Source of the DNA: Promerops cafer
Taxonomy: Eukaryota; Chordata; Aves; Passeriformes; Nectariniidae
Direction of reading: 5' to 3'
Assembly (NCBI GenBank): GCA_013398275.1
Contig: VZSE01014381.1
Location: 124,001 to 188,000 of the forward strand
DNA: 64,000 bases
Part shown: in pieces, positions 24,489 through 38,038 of the stretch
Layout of the letters: each line of letters begins with the position of its first letter
Position numbering within the stretch: position 1 is the stretch's first letter
Program-made: the position numbers and the translations under genes
The notes under the pieces: model-generated
Told to the model about the DNA's origin: nothing
The model's input: only the letters and a program-made list of their open reading frames with translations
Database searches by the model: none

Positions 24489-27400
24489 GCTTGATTGCTA
24501 TAAGCAGTATAATTTTAGGTGGAAAGCCCAGGAGGAAGAATAAGTGAATATTATTGCATTGTATGTATTTATTTAATGATGAATACTTGTCTGTCATGGA
24601 AGAAAGAAGAGAGATACAAGTAAAATTAGCACTAGTTAATGCATTTTTTTACATTCTTAGTGAAAACATTAGAGATCTGTATAAACTACTTCTCCACCAA
24701 GGTCCTCTTTCTAGAAAGTATATGACAGTTGAAAATACTGAAAAGCCATGCTTTTTACAAATAATATCTAAATCACAGTAACTTTCAAACATAGGTACTT
24801 CTACAAGAGACAGAGTAATTTTGGTGGGCTCAGATTCTTAGAAGAACTTGGAAATACTTCTAAAATAGAAAAAGTAAATTTCATTCATTTCCTTCCAGAA
24901 GAATAGTTCCAAGATACATCGAATAACTCGAATTTGTCACTCACATTTCTTCCTCTTGCTTAGTAGTATTTTCCTTCCTTCCAGGCCATTTTGCAGATCC
25001 ATAGGAAATTCTGCTCTCATACATTAGTTTGAGGGATCCCATTCTGCAGAAGGGAGATAGTTTAAACAAATGCCTAGTCCTTGCAGGGTCTGTTAGGATA
25101 ATACTCAGTCCACGTCCAAAATATGCAAAGTTTTTTTCAATTCACAGTCAGTTTTTGTGGGGGTTTGGTTTGTTGTTGATTTTTTAATGGACAATAGGTT
25201 GTAAGGCACAAAATAGAATGTAGCCACAGAACATCCTCTGTAACAAATTCCATCACTCTTGCTCCTCATCCTGCTTAACAGGTAGCACCAGTGGAAGGAG
25301 CAAACACTGTTTCCTACTGTTCCTACCCAACTTCTGAAGAGAAAGAGCTAAGAAAATTATTTTCCTTTAGCAGAGGAAAAATACAAAAAAGAGGAGATAC
25401 TAGACTCATTTTGCTCTGTTATTGTGACACCAATAGAACTACCAACCAGAACATAATCTTGTAACTCTCATTCATATTCAGGCCAGGTATTCAGGAGCTG
25501 TTTTCAGGAAAATCACAGGAGGACTGAACACACCTGACAATTATTTAAACTCATTGTTTAGACCCAGGCAAGCTTCTTGTGCTTAAAATCACTTGGACTT
25601 TCTGACTTAGGCAGGCAGTAGCAGATCTTCTGCTTTGGCAGAGAATACTCTTTAAAACAACCAACTCTTTGATTATGTGGGAGGCTTTGCCTGGAGGCAA
25701 GAGGCACATGTCAGGGTTCTGCAAAGGCTCTTTACTGGATGAGACTTTCAGGGTAGACACAGAGAGGCAGGAGGGATTTGACAGTGCAAATGGACACTTG
25801 TGGAAGACACTGAGAATCTATACTATTTAATTTCTGTCAGTAGTACTGACATATTTCTCTTCCAATTTTCCAAAACCCACAAGGCTTAAGCTTTTCTATA
25901 ACTGCCTACTTACCATTATTTTAAGACTCTGAAACAGGAATGAATACAGCTGTTTTATAAATCTATAATTTCTTTTTTTTTTTTTTGCAATCTAAATCTA
26001 ATTAATTTATGGCTTCTCTATTTGCCTGATTTTGTCATTTTACACCACTTTCATTTTCACACACAGAGTAATAAATATATTACATTTTAAAAAAGACTAA
26101 TTAATTTAGCAAAAAAAATTATTTTCCTAATTCTTAATTCCTAAATTAACTTTTATTTGCAACAAATTCAATTGCTATTCATCTTAATAATTTTTTTTCC
26201 CCTCTCTGACCTTAATAATATCAGTAGCAATGTTCTTCATAATTGGGAAAGGCAAGACCATGAGATCACTCTTTTTCTCTTCTGGCTATTCTATTTCCCT
26301 TTCTCTTTTTTTTACTGTCTACTATTTCTGTCTTCCAAGACTTCCCTTTCCCTAGTAATTCTAGAAAAACAATGCATATCCATATAATTTATGTGTTGGT
26401 TTCATGATGAACAATTCCTCAGCACTGAATATTTATACTCTCACCTATATACCAGATAGCCAGGAGGTTTTCTAGAGGAGGGAAAATTATGCCCAAGAGA
26501 ATGTTTCTGAAGGAAGTTCAGGAGGCTGAAATACTCAGGGAGTGTAGGACTGAAATTTGGGAACATAATGGAGAGGGAAGTCAAGGGAAAAGGACAACTC
26601 AATGAAAAAAAAGGGAGATATTGTCATACAATGGAAGATGGAGGGAGGAGGAAGCACAATATTTGCTGGGCATGTACCCTCACTGTGGAACAAAAAAATT
26701 TATATCTAAGTTGCTTTTTTTTCCCCCAAACAGCAGTGACTGACCCACGACTTATAGAAAATTGTGTTTGAAAAGGTCAATGTTAGCAGTATTCCTATTT
26801 CCTGTTTCTGAGGTATCAACACAGCATCTTGCCACAGCAGTCTGCATGGGCTTCTGTGAGTATTCAGTATGAATAAGCTTACTGAGGCAGTGACATGCAG
26901 AAATATCATGAGACCTTAGCTCCCCACTCAAAACACATCTGAAAATTGAGACAGTTTTTCCTCCTTCTCATGGCTGTTGCATATGAAAGACTTCATTTAT
27001 TCTCCCAAGTTTCCAGATCGTTACAAAGAAGTTTTATTTCAATTTCTTGCCCTTGATAGATATATTGAAAGATATAATTCTGAAGTTTTATATTTTGAGT
27101 TTCAAATTCTTTATAATGCTGTACAAATCAGTCACCCTGTGTCTACCCCTTGCTCTTTTGCCTGTGTTTCTCTAACTACTTTTGTACAATAATAACCATT
27201 GAAACTCTTCTTAATATTAAAGTTCTTAGCACACTAGGCCTTAAACAAATATTCGGAGGGGATCTGATGGCTGACCCCTCTGATTCCATGCTTGAAATGA
27301 GTTTGATCTTTTTCACCAGAAACTGAAATTTGATCCATCTAACCTAACATCTTACTTTCACTTGAGCTACAAGAGAAAGATATGCTTAAAAGAGTAAACG

Positions 27401-28765
27401 CCAGAAAGACAGCCAGTGCTGCTATGCAAACTTTTACTTGACAGTCCACTTCCCACCCTTCTGTTGTAATATAACTGGCAGCTCCTTCATAAAGACATTT
27501 CTTTGGAGTTCAACCAACTGTGATCATAGCAATCCGTCAGTGGACTTGCTTCAAAAGTTATTGCTCCACACCAGTCTGTGTATTCATTGGCTTTCTAAAC
27601 AGTAAAGTCAGGAGCAAGAGAGGAAGCAGTGGAGAAAGAGGCATATCAGAGAGAAAAAATGCTTATGCAGAGCAAATTGGAACTTTCTGATGTCTCTCTC
27701 ATGTTTGTTAAAGATTTTTAAAAAGATAAAGAGCTTCAGGCGAGGAGCTATTGTCTTTAGTGTTGCTCTGGTAATAGCTTTTTGTGTGATACCAAGGAAC
27801 AACTACTCACATCTTGCTTTACTGGGGCATTCAGCTGTGCATTCGCATACTGTGGTATAACCCTAATTTGAAATAAAATCACAACATGTCCTGTTATTAG
27901 GCAAGCTTTCAACTAATAAAACAAATTGGATCAAAGATTGTTTTCTACAAATTTATCTTGGTCTGAGATCTGACCTTGTTTACCAACCACTTTCCAACTA
28001 CCTTGGAATAATGATTTACACACCATAATTTGAAAATAAGTACAACTGTGTCAGGGTATTTATGATCATATTCAATAGTCTCTGTTTGGCCCAAACTGGT
28101 GTTGATTTCAAAGGTCTTGATTTTGGCTGTTTTGGTTGCAGTGTCTTTGGGGGAAATTTTTGCTTAGTTTTAATTATGAACTGCAGTTCAAAAGCACTAT
28201 GTAGCTATCCATTGAGTTCAGGGATTTTTTTATCTCAGGTTCAGGTCAGATTCTTATAATTCTCACCATTCTTCAAGCCAAAGTTCAACTTTTTCTACAT
28301 CAGCCATACATGCTCTACGTGCATGCACGGGTTTAACAGGTTATACCAACTGCAATGCTGATATAGTTAAAAAGAAAAAAAAAGGGGAATTAGGTCATAT
28401 TCTGCCTTATCAATAGTAGGATTAGAGTTTTATTGCTAGGAGTTTAATTACTATCCTTCAAATTCTTGCATTTCTAAAGTCTTCAACTTTGGTTCTGAAA
28501 TAATTTAAGGATCAGTTTTGCTCAAGAAAATGAAATCCTTCACAACATATTAGAGCACAATTAAAAGTTGGAGAATAAGCTTTAAATGTGAACTAGAAAT
28601 AACAGAGTGAATCTGTCATGCGTGACCAGCAACTGACAGTTGACATTGTTATTGTAGTGCCTGTTGCTAATGACAAAGCATTTGTTTAATTTGTAAGGTA
28701 TAAACCAATTTCCAGCAAACATAGAAGGTTGTTTTTTCTTTTCAGTTGCCCCTAATCCTGGATAC

Positions 28766-28820
28766 AAAAAAAAACCCCAAACCAAACCAAGCAAAAAAAA
28801 AAAAACCAAAACAAACCAAC
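28766..28820. repeat. A/C-rich low-complexity tract
   Basis: A runs interrupted by CC and CCAAA groups. No clear unit. Confidence 0.8.
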
Positions 28821-28992
28821 AGACATTCTGAGCTCTCCACACTTGAATCCTGTAGCCTTTATTCTAAATAATAAGGATGGAAAATTGAATCAGCTGCCAT
28901 CCTGTAGCCAGCTACTTTTATCAAAGATTTTGATAACCACACAGATAGACATCAGAAGGTAGTTGTAAGTCCCAACAATTATAAATTTTTGT

Positions 28993-29660
28993 AGGATGAC
29001 AGAAAGGTTTGGGTTAGAGGGGACCTTAAATATAATCTATTTACAACTTCTGCCACCCACTAGACCAGGCTGCTCAAAGCCCAGTCCAATCTGGTCTTGA
29101 ACACTTGCAGACATGAAGCATTCACAACTTCTCTGGGCAACCAATTCCAGTGTCTCACCATCCTCACAGAAAATTTCTTCCTAATACCTAATTTGAATCT
29201 ACCCTCTTTCAGTTTAAAGCCATTCCCTCTTGTCCTATCATGTAACTACATGCCTTTGTCAAAAGTCCCTCTCCAGCCTTCTTGTAGGCATCTTTAGGTA
29301 CTGGAAAGCTGCTATGAGGTTTCCCCAGAGTCTTTTCTTCTTCAGGTGCAGCAGCCCCCAGCTCTCATCCTGTCTTCATGAGAAAGGTGTTCCAGCCCTG
29401 TGATCATCTTCACGGCTGTCCTCTGGACTTGCTCCAACAGGTGCACATCCTTCTTATGTTGGGAACAACAGAGCTGGATGCAGTGCTCCACGTGGGGTCT
29501 CGTGAGAGCAGAACAGAGGGGGAGAATCACCTGCCTCACCTGATGGTCATGTTCCTTGTGATGAAACCCAGAATACGAGTGGCTTTGTGGGCTCTGAGTA
29601 CACACTGCTGACTCACACAGAGTTTCTTTTCAACCAGCACTCTTGCTCTGCCTTTTGCCA
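28993..29660 (-). mobile_element. CR1 LINE 3' end, minus strand
   Basis: The minus-strand translation over about 29345-29600 contains LPLCSALTRPHVEHCIQL followed by a VQRTAVKMITGLEHLSHEDR-type stretch, the classic end of CR1 ORF2. On the plus strand, 'ctagaccaggctgctcaaag' and 'gggcaaccaattccagtgtc' are typical of the CR1 3' region in reverse. The 3' terminus is at about 28993. Stop codons and frameshifts show it is inactive and 5'-truncated, as most avian CR1 copies are. Confidence 0.93.
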
Positions 29661-30788
29661 GAAGCAGTTATTTGCCAGAAAGTACCTACTGGATATGGCC
29701 TTGTTTATTTTCTTGCCCTCTAAATCAAGGGACAGAAAGTAAAGAGAGTTTTCCAGGCAAACTATGAGCAACAAATAGTCAAAATGAAAAATTGCCAACT
29801 TTCAGACTGCATTTTTCACATGAACTGTTCGTTCTGAACTATTTCCAAGTAGCTAACACCTTCACAGAAATACGATCAGTATACGAAGGAGGAAAACTGA
29901 AGCATTTCTCAAACCATCTAATTCATACTGCAGTTCTATCTTTTCTTGGTGTACAAATGGATATGGGATGGAAATGGAAGCTACATCTTCTGAGACAGTG
30001 AAGTTATTGAAACAAAACTGGAGCTTGTTATTGTGGCTTGTATAGAGATATTGTGCCAAATTGTTCCCATTTCTTTAGCAGAAATTGAGCACCCTAAGAG
30101 GTATTGAATAAGGCTTTGTCTCCTTGCAAAATGAATCTTTTCACTTGTATACACATACACAAATTAAACATGGTTACACTTTAAATCTGGAATCAAGTAT
30201 GATTTGGTTTCAAGCCGACCTTGTCTAGGTGTGTATTTTGTGTTCTGGATGACTCTTTATAGGCTATAAAACTAAAATTGTCTTACTGTGCAGAGCATTC
30301 ACAGAAAAGTACAATTCCAGCCTGGTAATTGTAACTGTACTGGATAAGTAATGGTAATGTAGTTTTGCTGGGAGAAGGCAAAAATCATGCAAGGGGTGTT
30401 CAGCAGGAAGGTAACAGAGTGGGAAGGAGGAGTCAGAGAGAGAGATCTTAGCAGTGTTCATTCCTTCACAGAATCTTGCGATGATTCTGGGAAGAGGTGC
30501 TGGAAGCAATTCTCAGAACTAAATTGTTTTGGTAGCCAAACTCAATAGCCAATATAAAATGAAATTTAGTCTAAGGCATGCCTGTATTGTTAAATTCTAA
30601 TGTGCATTTCCCACTGTGGTAAAACACTTTAAATGAAACTTTCTTTAAATGTTTACTAGACATGGTGCATAAAAGTGCAAGCAGAGCCCTCATCTGCCAG
30701 GGACTGTGACCACATAATCCAGGGGAAAATGTTACAGAAAATGGCAATAATGGAAGAATAAAGTTCCACAAGCCCTATTTTGTGCAAA

Positions 30789-30897
30789 TCACAGAATAAC
30801 AGAATGGTTTGGCTTGCTAGGGACCTCAAAGATCCATCTAGTTCCAATCTCCCCTGCCACAGACAGTGGCAACTTCCACTAGACCAGGTTGCTCAAG
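30789..30897 (-). mobile_element. Short CR1 3' end, minus strand
   Basis: Begins 'tcacagaataacagaatggt' and ends 'ctagaccaggttgctcaag'. This is only the last 110 bp or so of a CR1 read backwards, a strongly 5'-truncated copy. Confidence 0.9.
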
Positions 30898-33800
30898 TAT
30901 TAATATTATGTTCTTAATGGACAATAACAATCAGCCAGTGAAATTTTTCTATCTGCTGTAAGCAAGTTGTCAAAATTTCAAACTGTGCAACTGTTCCTTG
31001 GAGCTTAAAACATCATCATGAAGGAGTCTCCAGAAGTACTGTAACATTCAACAAGTGCAAGGGAGAAGATGAAGGGAAGATCACATAAAATATGAACTGA
31101 ATTCCCCAAATTTACTGTGAGTTGGCTCTTTTATCTTTTTTTTCTTTCTTAAGATATAGCAGCCAGAGTGGAACATCAGTTTACAATCAATTCTGCTACC
31201 AAAATATTTGACAGAGTCTACAACATGTGATTTTAAAAATGTGAGTTTTGTATTTTAAAAGAGCTTAGACATGGGAACATCAGGTAAAACCTGAAGCCAA
31301 AAATGTAACCTGATTAAACTTTACATTGAATATGCTCCTCAAAAATCATCAGTGAGGGAGAGAGAAAATGATTAAACCTGAGAAAGATTGCATCCTAATC
31401 AAAAAAGACATTACTCAAAAGAAACAGGCACAGAACCTCAGTTCTTGAGTTGGATGAGACATTAGAAAAGTTGGTAAAAAAAACAGTATGAGGGTTCCCT
31501 AAGGGGAAAAAGGACTCTTAGTCAGTGTCAAACAATGCTTCTTGTAAATTAGAAAAGTTGTATAGAAAATTTTCAGCTAGATGATTCATACTTGCCTCAT
31601 ACCTGCATGATAAGAAATCAGCAGCTCTTCCATATGTCCAGCACTATATAGGGAAACTGCAATATCAGTGGCATGACAAGATACCAGACCCTTTTGCCAC
31701 GTAGTACACTCAGGCGAGTCATCTGGGACAAAAATCCTTTCACCTGTGAGAATAAATATAATTTAAAAATCCAGACATATGTTTAAGACAAAAAAAATAT
31801 GATCCCCTGATTTCAACACCTTTATTCTGTATTTACATTGAGGTTATTTGGAGTGGTGACACTTGAATATCCCTCCATTTAAATCAAAAGCTCTTTCCAC
31901 CAATATTCTAGAGATTCCCTTGGTTTGTGACTTTTTGTTCCCTTACACAAAATAAATCTTTCTTCTTCCCAGTGTATGGAGAAAGTCAATGAACACAAGG
32001 TTTTCCAAAGCACTGAAGTATTAGAAATATTTGCCAGAAATCAAGGAAAGCATAGTCAATCTCACACTGGTCTAGAGGATACACAGCTGGTTGTGTGATG
32101 CACAACTGCCCTTTCCACTCATCTCTGACCAGACTGGAATTGAATCCAGTTCTGTGCTTGGTTATAGAAAAATCTCCTTATCAGATGTACTTGCCTTGGA
32201 AATCATTACACAGTGGGTCAGGAGTAAAAGAATGCTTTTGCAGATTCACAGAATCTGATATCTTCATTTATATTGTAACTGCACTTGCAAAGCATCGTCT
32301 TGGAAAAACAATCAGTATGGCTTGGCTTCACAAGCTGTACTCTCGACACTGAAAGTTCTGTCTCTTTCACATCTCTATTTTGCTGCTTTAAACCTTGAGT
32401 TGCTCAATCCAAAATAATTGAATTATGCCAGGAAATTTAATGTGAATGAGAACACAAATTTAACTTAAGCCTTTTGACAGTTTGAAAAGTGGAGAGGAAA
32501 GCATGCGATTTTCTAGATTTTTTCTTTTACGTGAACTCTGACATTGTCACATTTCACTTGATTAATTTTTTGTGAACCATGCTTTTGTGTTTCATTCAGT
32601 GCTTCTAAGACAGCTTCTCTGAAAAGTACATAAAGTTTCAGAGTTCTGTGTTTGTAATCTTAAATAGTTAGTCTTTCAACTCCAGTGCTACCACTATAGT
32701 TTTAATTTAAACTGCTCTTCAGTGAAATGCTGTGGAAACACTAAACCCATCACTTAGTCCTACACCTGTCAACAAGAGTCTGCTTTAGTTGTCAAACCAA
32801 GTCAAATGACACTCTTTCAATGTACACAATATTATTAACAAATTGGATAATCAATCACATGTGTGTGGTTTGACAGTTGTGCCTTGAACACACTGAATTT
32901 AAAACAGATTTTTAAGAGGCCGGACCCATCTCTCTTGTACTAAGGAAGAAAAAATACCACAGGGACATTATGAACTCCCCAGTCAGACTATACAATTAAA
33001 TGACACCTGGGGAAATGGTTGGGCCACTGGAAATCTTTTTCTTTGCCTTACTATGAAATGTTCCCATGAGAAACATAAATAATTGGACATTACTTCAGAT
33101 GACAGAAAAATAGTTTTGCGACAGGAGGAGAAAGGTTGGGGAGATAATAAGTAGATTTACACAGGGATCTTTACATGAAAAAGCTACTGTTTTGTTTCTA
33201 AAGAGCATCAGGATAACATTGTTAAGCATAGGCTGTGCCTGAAGCCACAGTAAGTAGCTTTAGTTTGGAGGAATTCTTAGCTGTACTGAAAATTGTTGGG
33301 GTTTAGTTTTGCCTGCATCACTGTTGTCCGTCTTGCTTCCATAAACAGCTCTGAAACCAGCTGATCACCAGAGTCTGAATATTGATCTCCATGTCTTTGT
33401 TCTTGTCTGCTTCACAAGCTTTGCCTAATCCTCTACAGGAAAATGTGTTAGTGTTTTAATTACCTGATTGTGTATATGCAACTTTGAATGTTTGCCCAAG
33501 CTTTGCCTAAAATTCAGGTTGCACAGTAAGTTCCACAATTTTCCCAAAATACATTTCACTGGGATAAGAGTTCTTGGAAGAGAGGATGCGAGTAGAGAAG
33601 GAACATATCTAGAGACAGAAAAAATACAGCCTAATCATATTGCAAATAAATTCTGCCTAGTGCCTGCAGAAAGATACTTTAATGGAAAATGGAGTACTGT
33701 ATGTCAGCTTTTTTATATATACATGTCCTCCTTGGACAAAACGTACCTCTTCAGATTAGAACTGCAAAAAACTTTTCAGTTTTGCAGAAAAGAAATATCC

Positions 33801-36800
33801 ATTTAAAGTATTACGTTCCATGTGGCACTTTTTGAGACTTAACTCCTTATTCTTCCCCACTCAGGAAAAAATATATCTTTCTCTTATTAATTGGATAAAT
33901 GTGCAGAATAAGGAAAAAAAAACAAAAGCTTTTATTAACTTATGGTTGCAAAATTACCATGCAATTTCATCCTTAATTGAAATATACAAATACCAGGTTA
34001 TGTTCAATTGTTTGGCATTTTGGGACAAGTGATTGGTGATTTTGGTGTTAAGCTATTTTTTTTAACTATACCAATTTGCCCTCATAACTTCATTATGGAA
34101 ATGAATGTAAAATACTTCTCTGCAATTTTTTTTCCTCTTCTAGCCCCCTCTTCTTTCCTGTAAACGTCTAATATATTAGTTGAAGGAATCACTGAAAAAA
34201 TTTGCCTTTTGACAGTAAGTCTATCAGCAAAAAAGCAGGCTCTGGAAGATGTTCTCTTTCTCTGCAGAATATACAGCCTGAACTGCAAAACAGCAATGTC
34301 CTTCCACTTCTATCAGCATTCTCATCCTTACCTAAAATTGAATTTTCTTTAAGATAAAGGTGGGATTCAGCCCACCAATTTGACTCATGTCTGAGAGTGT
34401 ACGTAACCATCCAGTGAAGAGTGGCCTGAAATCTCCACCATTTTTTGCAACAGCTTATGAAAGTAACTTCCATCTGATTGATTTTTTAACGGGGAAAGTT
34501 TCCATCTCTTGATGCTTCTTCTCTAAATCATCTGGTTACTCTCACTGACTTCCTTTTTAACATCATATCAGTTTAGACTGATTCTCTTTTGCTCTCAACA
34601 AGGACTATTTCTAACACTCTTTTTCCATGACATGAGAAACTATTTCACAAATGACTGGAATACTAGTTTCAACCACTAGGTTGATATGTGTTTCCCAAAA
34701 TGAGTTTGATTGAATTAATATTGCTTTTATATTTAATATTTTTATTCAGGCCTCACAACAGAGAAGCAACTGACTATAAATGGCGGTAGCACTGTCAATT
34801 AAATTAAGATACTTTATGCCTGGTTTGTCAACATTTATGATTTAAAAGTATCTTTGCACCTGTGGAGAGAAACAGCAATATTGGCTAAGGCTGATTTAAA
34901 TGGAAGACAAGAGTCTTGTTGACAGGAAAATAACAAATGGTATTTCCGTTCTGTTCTGCATTAACTCTCCTAAAGTTAGAATTACCCCACAGAAGTCAGA
35001 TAGCACTGATGTTTGGAGCTAACTGCAGTAAAACAGGATGTGATCATTACTTTATGAACATCTTTTGAGGGCATAGCATAGAGAACAGAAAAAAGATTGT
35101 AATTTTGTAGTAATATGTTTTCAATATCAGGTATATAAAGACATAATAATATCCATAAGTTTGTTTCAAAGATGCAGAAGCATAACACTCTATTTGCCCA
35201 CTTGGCATATGTACAACTGCTGATATGCACAGGAACTTTGAATACATACAGCATCATGGCTCTGAAAATATGGTCATGGGGGAAACATTTATTCTTCAGT
35301 CACCCACAGTTTTAAAGATATACATAGTGTTTAGTGAAATGAAAAAAAAACAGCTTTTACAAGATTGTCTTGGTGATACAAAGTTAGGCAAAGGAACTAT
35401 AACTTTTGCCTAGTAGAAGCACTTTTTATTGATGAGTTTTCTTTGCCTCATTGTGAGACACACATAAAGCAATGTCTTTTACTGTCTATTGCACTAATAT
35501 CAGCATCATGCATGCATTTCTATTGTTAATATTGTAGAGATGGCATATGTTTGTGGGTAAGTAATCTGCCTGTTTACAGTGCCATTAGGAAACTGCTGAC
35601 TCCACCAGTTCACAGGCTTGTTTAAACCTTTCTCTGCTTCTGACCTGCTGAGTATTTGGTATTCAACACTGTATGAGTGATTACCTGTGCCCTCCATTAC
35701 ACAGGCTGTTGGGTTGCTAAGGAATAACTCTCAAGAGGTTAAGAGCCTTGCAGTCACCTTGATCTCAGGGCCAGTGATTATCTGTGCTAATTTTCTGCTT
35801 GGTGTTATACTGCAGCACTGACCAAATCTTATGTCTGTCCCTTGACATGCAGAAGTAGGAACAATTATGGCTGTAGATGGAGAGATGTACTGGTTGCTTT
35901 CACACTATAATCTCTTCAACATATTATTACAGATGAAACATCATCATTCAACATAAAATTTTCATACCCATTAAGGGGCCAGCAGTCCTTATTCTGTCCT
36001 GTAAGCCAGACCTGAGTTACAACAGAAAAATGTAGTCGTCCTTTAGCCTTATTCTAACTGGTGGCAGTGAATTATTCTTCACAAGCTTCACAGTGGTCAA
36101 CCTTGAAAAAGTGAATTTGTCTGGTCTTTATGCAAATTAAATAAATGTCAACTCCAGGCAAAAGGTTTCATGTGACAGGGCTTTTAAATTTAGTATTTTT
36201 TCTTCAAATTGTCTGTTATCTTCTACTTGAAAACACACATTGAATATTAAATATGGGCTTACTGAAGCTATTAATCATTCAGCTAAATAAAACCACTAGG
36301 AAGCTGTGAATAACTATAAATAAAATAATAGCTTTGATACCTGCTACTTCTTAGTTCCATGCAGACTGAAGTGAAAAACAAAATAAGAGTTGTCATACAG
36401 TATAGAAAAAAAAAATTGCTAGTTTTGCATTAAGTTAAGATACAGAAACATGATCACTATACATAGTCTACTATTATTTAATGATATTTTGCAACCTCTG
36501 GCACACACAACTTACCTGCTGCTGGGTTCTAGTCTCTCAGGGCTCTCAGTACGTGTTCCACATGAAATGCATCTTGGGGATTTCTTTTCTCAAATAAATT
36601 ACAAAAAGGGCCCCAGTTGTCTGCAGCTCTCATGATCTTCAACTGCAATGTTGCGCAGGCAGACAGTACAACTTCTTCTATTATTGGGCACTTGCATGTG
36701 AAAGAGGTGAGGCAGAGATGGAACTTGTGCCCTGACCTGCTTTGGTAGAACTCTTGACACATTCTTCAAATTATGCACTAAAAACCCCATTTTGCTCAAT

Positions 36801-36834
36801 GTTCAAGAGCAGAAATTACCCAAAAGTCCATTCC

Positions 36835-36936
36835 ATTCTTTAATATGTGGTAGATCTTTACAGTCCTTTCCAACCTANTCTGCACAGAGAAGCTTCTTTA
36901 ATATGTGGTAGATCTTTACAGTCCTTTCCAACCTAA
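36835..36936. repeat. Duplicate sequence across a one-base gap (contig seam)
   Basis: About 43 bp ending in 'cagtcctttccaaccta' (36835-36877) recur after the N at 36878, at about 36893-36936, preceded by 15-18 unmatched bases. This fits two contig ends that overlap but were joined with one N. The repeated text itself resembles a CR1 plus-strand tail. Confidence 0.85.
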
Positions 36937-37990
36937 ATCACACTTTCATTCTTTAGCGTCCCTTTATTTTCAGGGAAAGCTTTCTTCTGTGCTTTGTCCT
37001 TTCTACTTCTGTCTTTACTACCTTTTTCCTTTCCTTCGTGTGTGATACTTTCTTCATGTTTCTTGCCTTTACTATTCATAATTGTCCTTCTCAGAACAGT
37101 GAAAGAGTATGTGTTACTAGGCAGAGTATAAAAAAACCCTTGTGACTTTTCCATGCAGAGCCTTTATTGGCTCATTGGTTTGCTGGTTTGGGGGGGTTTT
37201 TTTGGTGTATGAGATAGATAAGACTTCATTGTTATTTCTTCACCACAAAAGTAGAAAGTAGCTAATGGAATGCAGAACCAGGAATCTGGGATTGACTTTA
37301 CTATTGACAACTCAAACGTAGTTTTCTCATGGACCTGTGTAATTTCATATTTGTTTGTTTCCCTTGATGGTGCCTGTTTTTTCTCAGATTGGTATGTATA
37401 TTCCTTCCCGAACCTGAGAAGAAATGCATCCCTGTAACACTTATTTAGCATCTATTTTTGTAACTTTTTATTTGTTCTTTTTTTTGATTATAATAATTTG
37501 GTGGACTCAAGGACCAGCAAAAAGTCCAATCCTTTTCATGTTTCTTTACATCTAAGTATCTGTCTTAGCTCACCTTCTCATTCATTTCCCACTTATTCAT
37601 GTATTTAACTGTCTTCCTACTCCACTGATGATGCTGTGTTAGACCAGAAAAGAAGAGGGTGTCAGTTTTGGAATGCTAACTTCATTTGATCACTCAGAGA
37701 ATTACACTATAATGATCCTCTAATTACAGAGCTGTCTCACTGTGTTAAATCCTTTCTGTATGTGCTGTCAACTGTTTACACAGTTCTGAGTGCCCCAGAC
37801 TTCACATTTCCAAATATACAGTGATAGCTGACAATGGCATTGACAAACATGTACACAGTACAAAAGAAGTGGAAGGAGTTTGAAGAAGGGATAGAAATTT
37901 GAGAGTAAGCCAATATGACCACAGAAGTTTTAATCTGTGTGTATTTTCCTATTAACACTTCATTCTTGTTTTTTCTGTGTTTTTCCACAG

Positions 37991-38038
37991 TGGTTATGTC
38001 TTTGATTATGATTACTACAGAGATGATTTCTACAATCG
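37991..38038 (+). CDS. RALYL: RALYL 48-bp coding exon (Tyr/Asp-rich segment)
   Basis: A 48-bp exon with a strong T-rich acceptor (tttttccacag ending at 37990) and donor gtatgtg at 38039. It completes a Gly codon and encodes GYVFDYDYYRDDFYN plus two bases of Arg. This Tyr/Asp-rich block is characteristic of the hnRNP C/RALY family between the RRM and the basic region. Like the preceding 33-bp exon it has symmetric phase and a length divisible by three, so it can be skipped without a frameshift. It is joined to the next exon by a comparatively short intron of about 3.7 kb. Confidence 0.94.

Larger units (their letters stand above)
20386..37990 (+). other. RALYL: RALYL intron of about 17.6 kb
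   Basis: AT-rich intron with two minus-strand CR1 3' ends (28993-29660 and 30789-30897), a T homopolymer with an N at 24458-24488, an A/C-rich patch at 28766-28820, and a contig seam at 36878. The rest shows nothing I can name. Confidence 0.7.

Noticed and set aside
36529..36800. Minus-strand peptide stretches with spaced Cys residues in two frames
   Set aside because: I considered a decayed transposase or processed pseudogene, but no family could be named and the reading needs a frameshift. Not enough to call.
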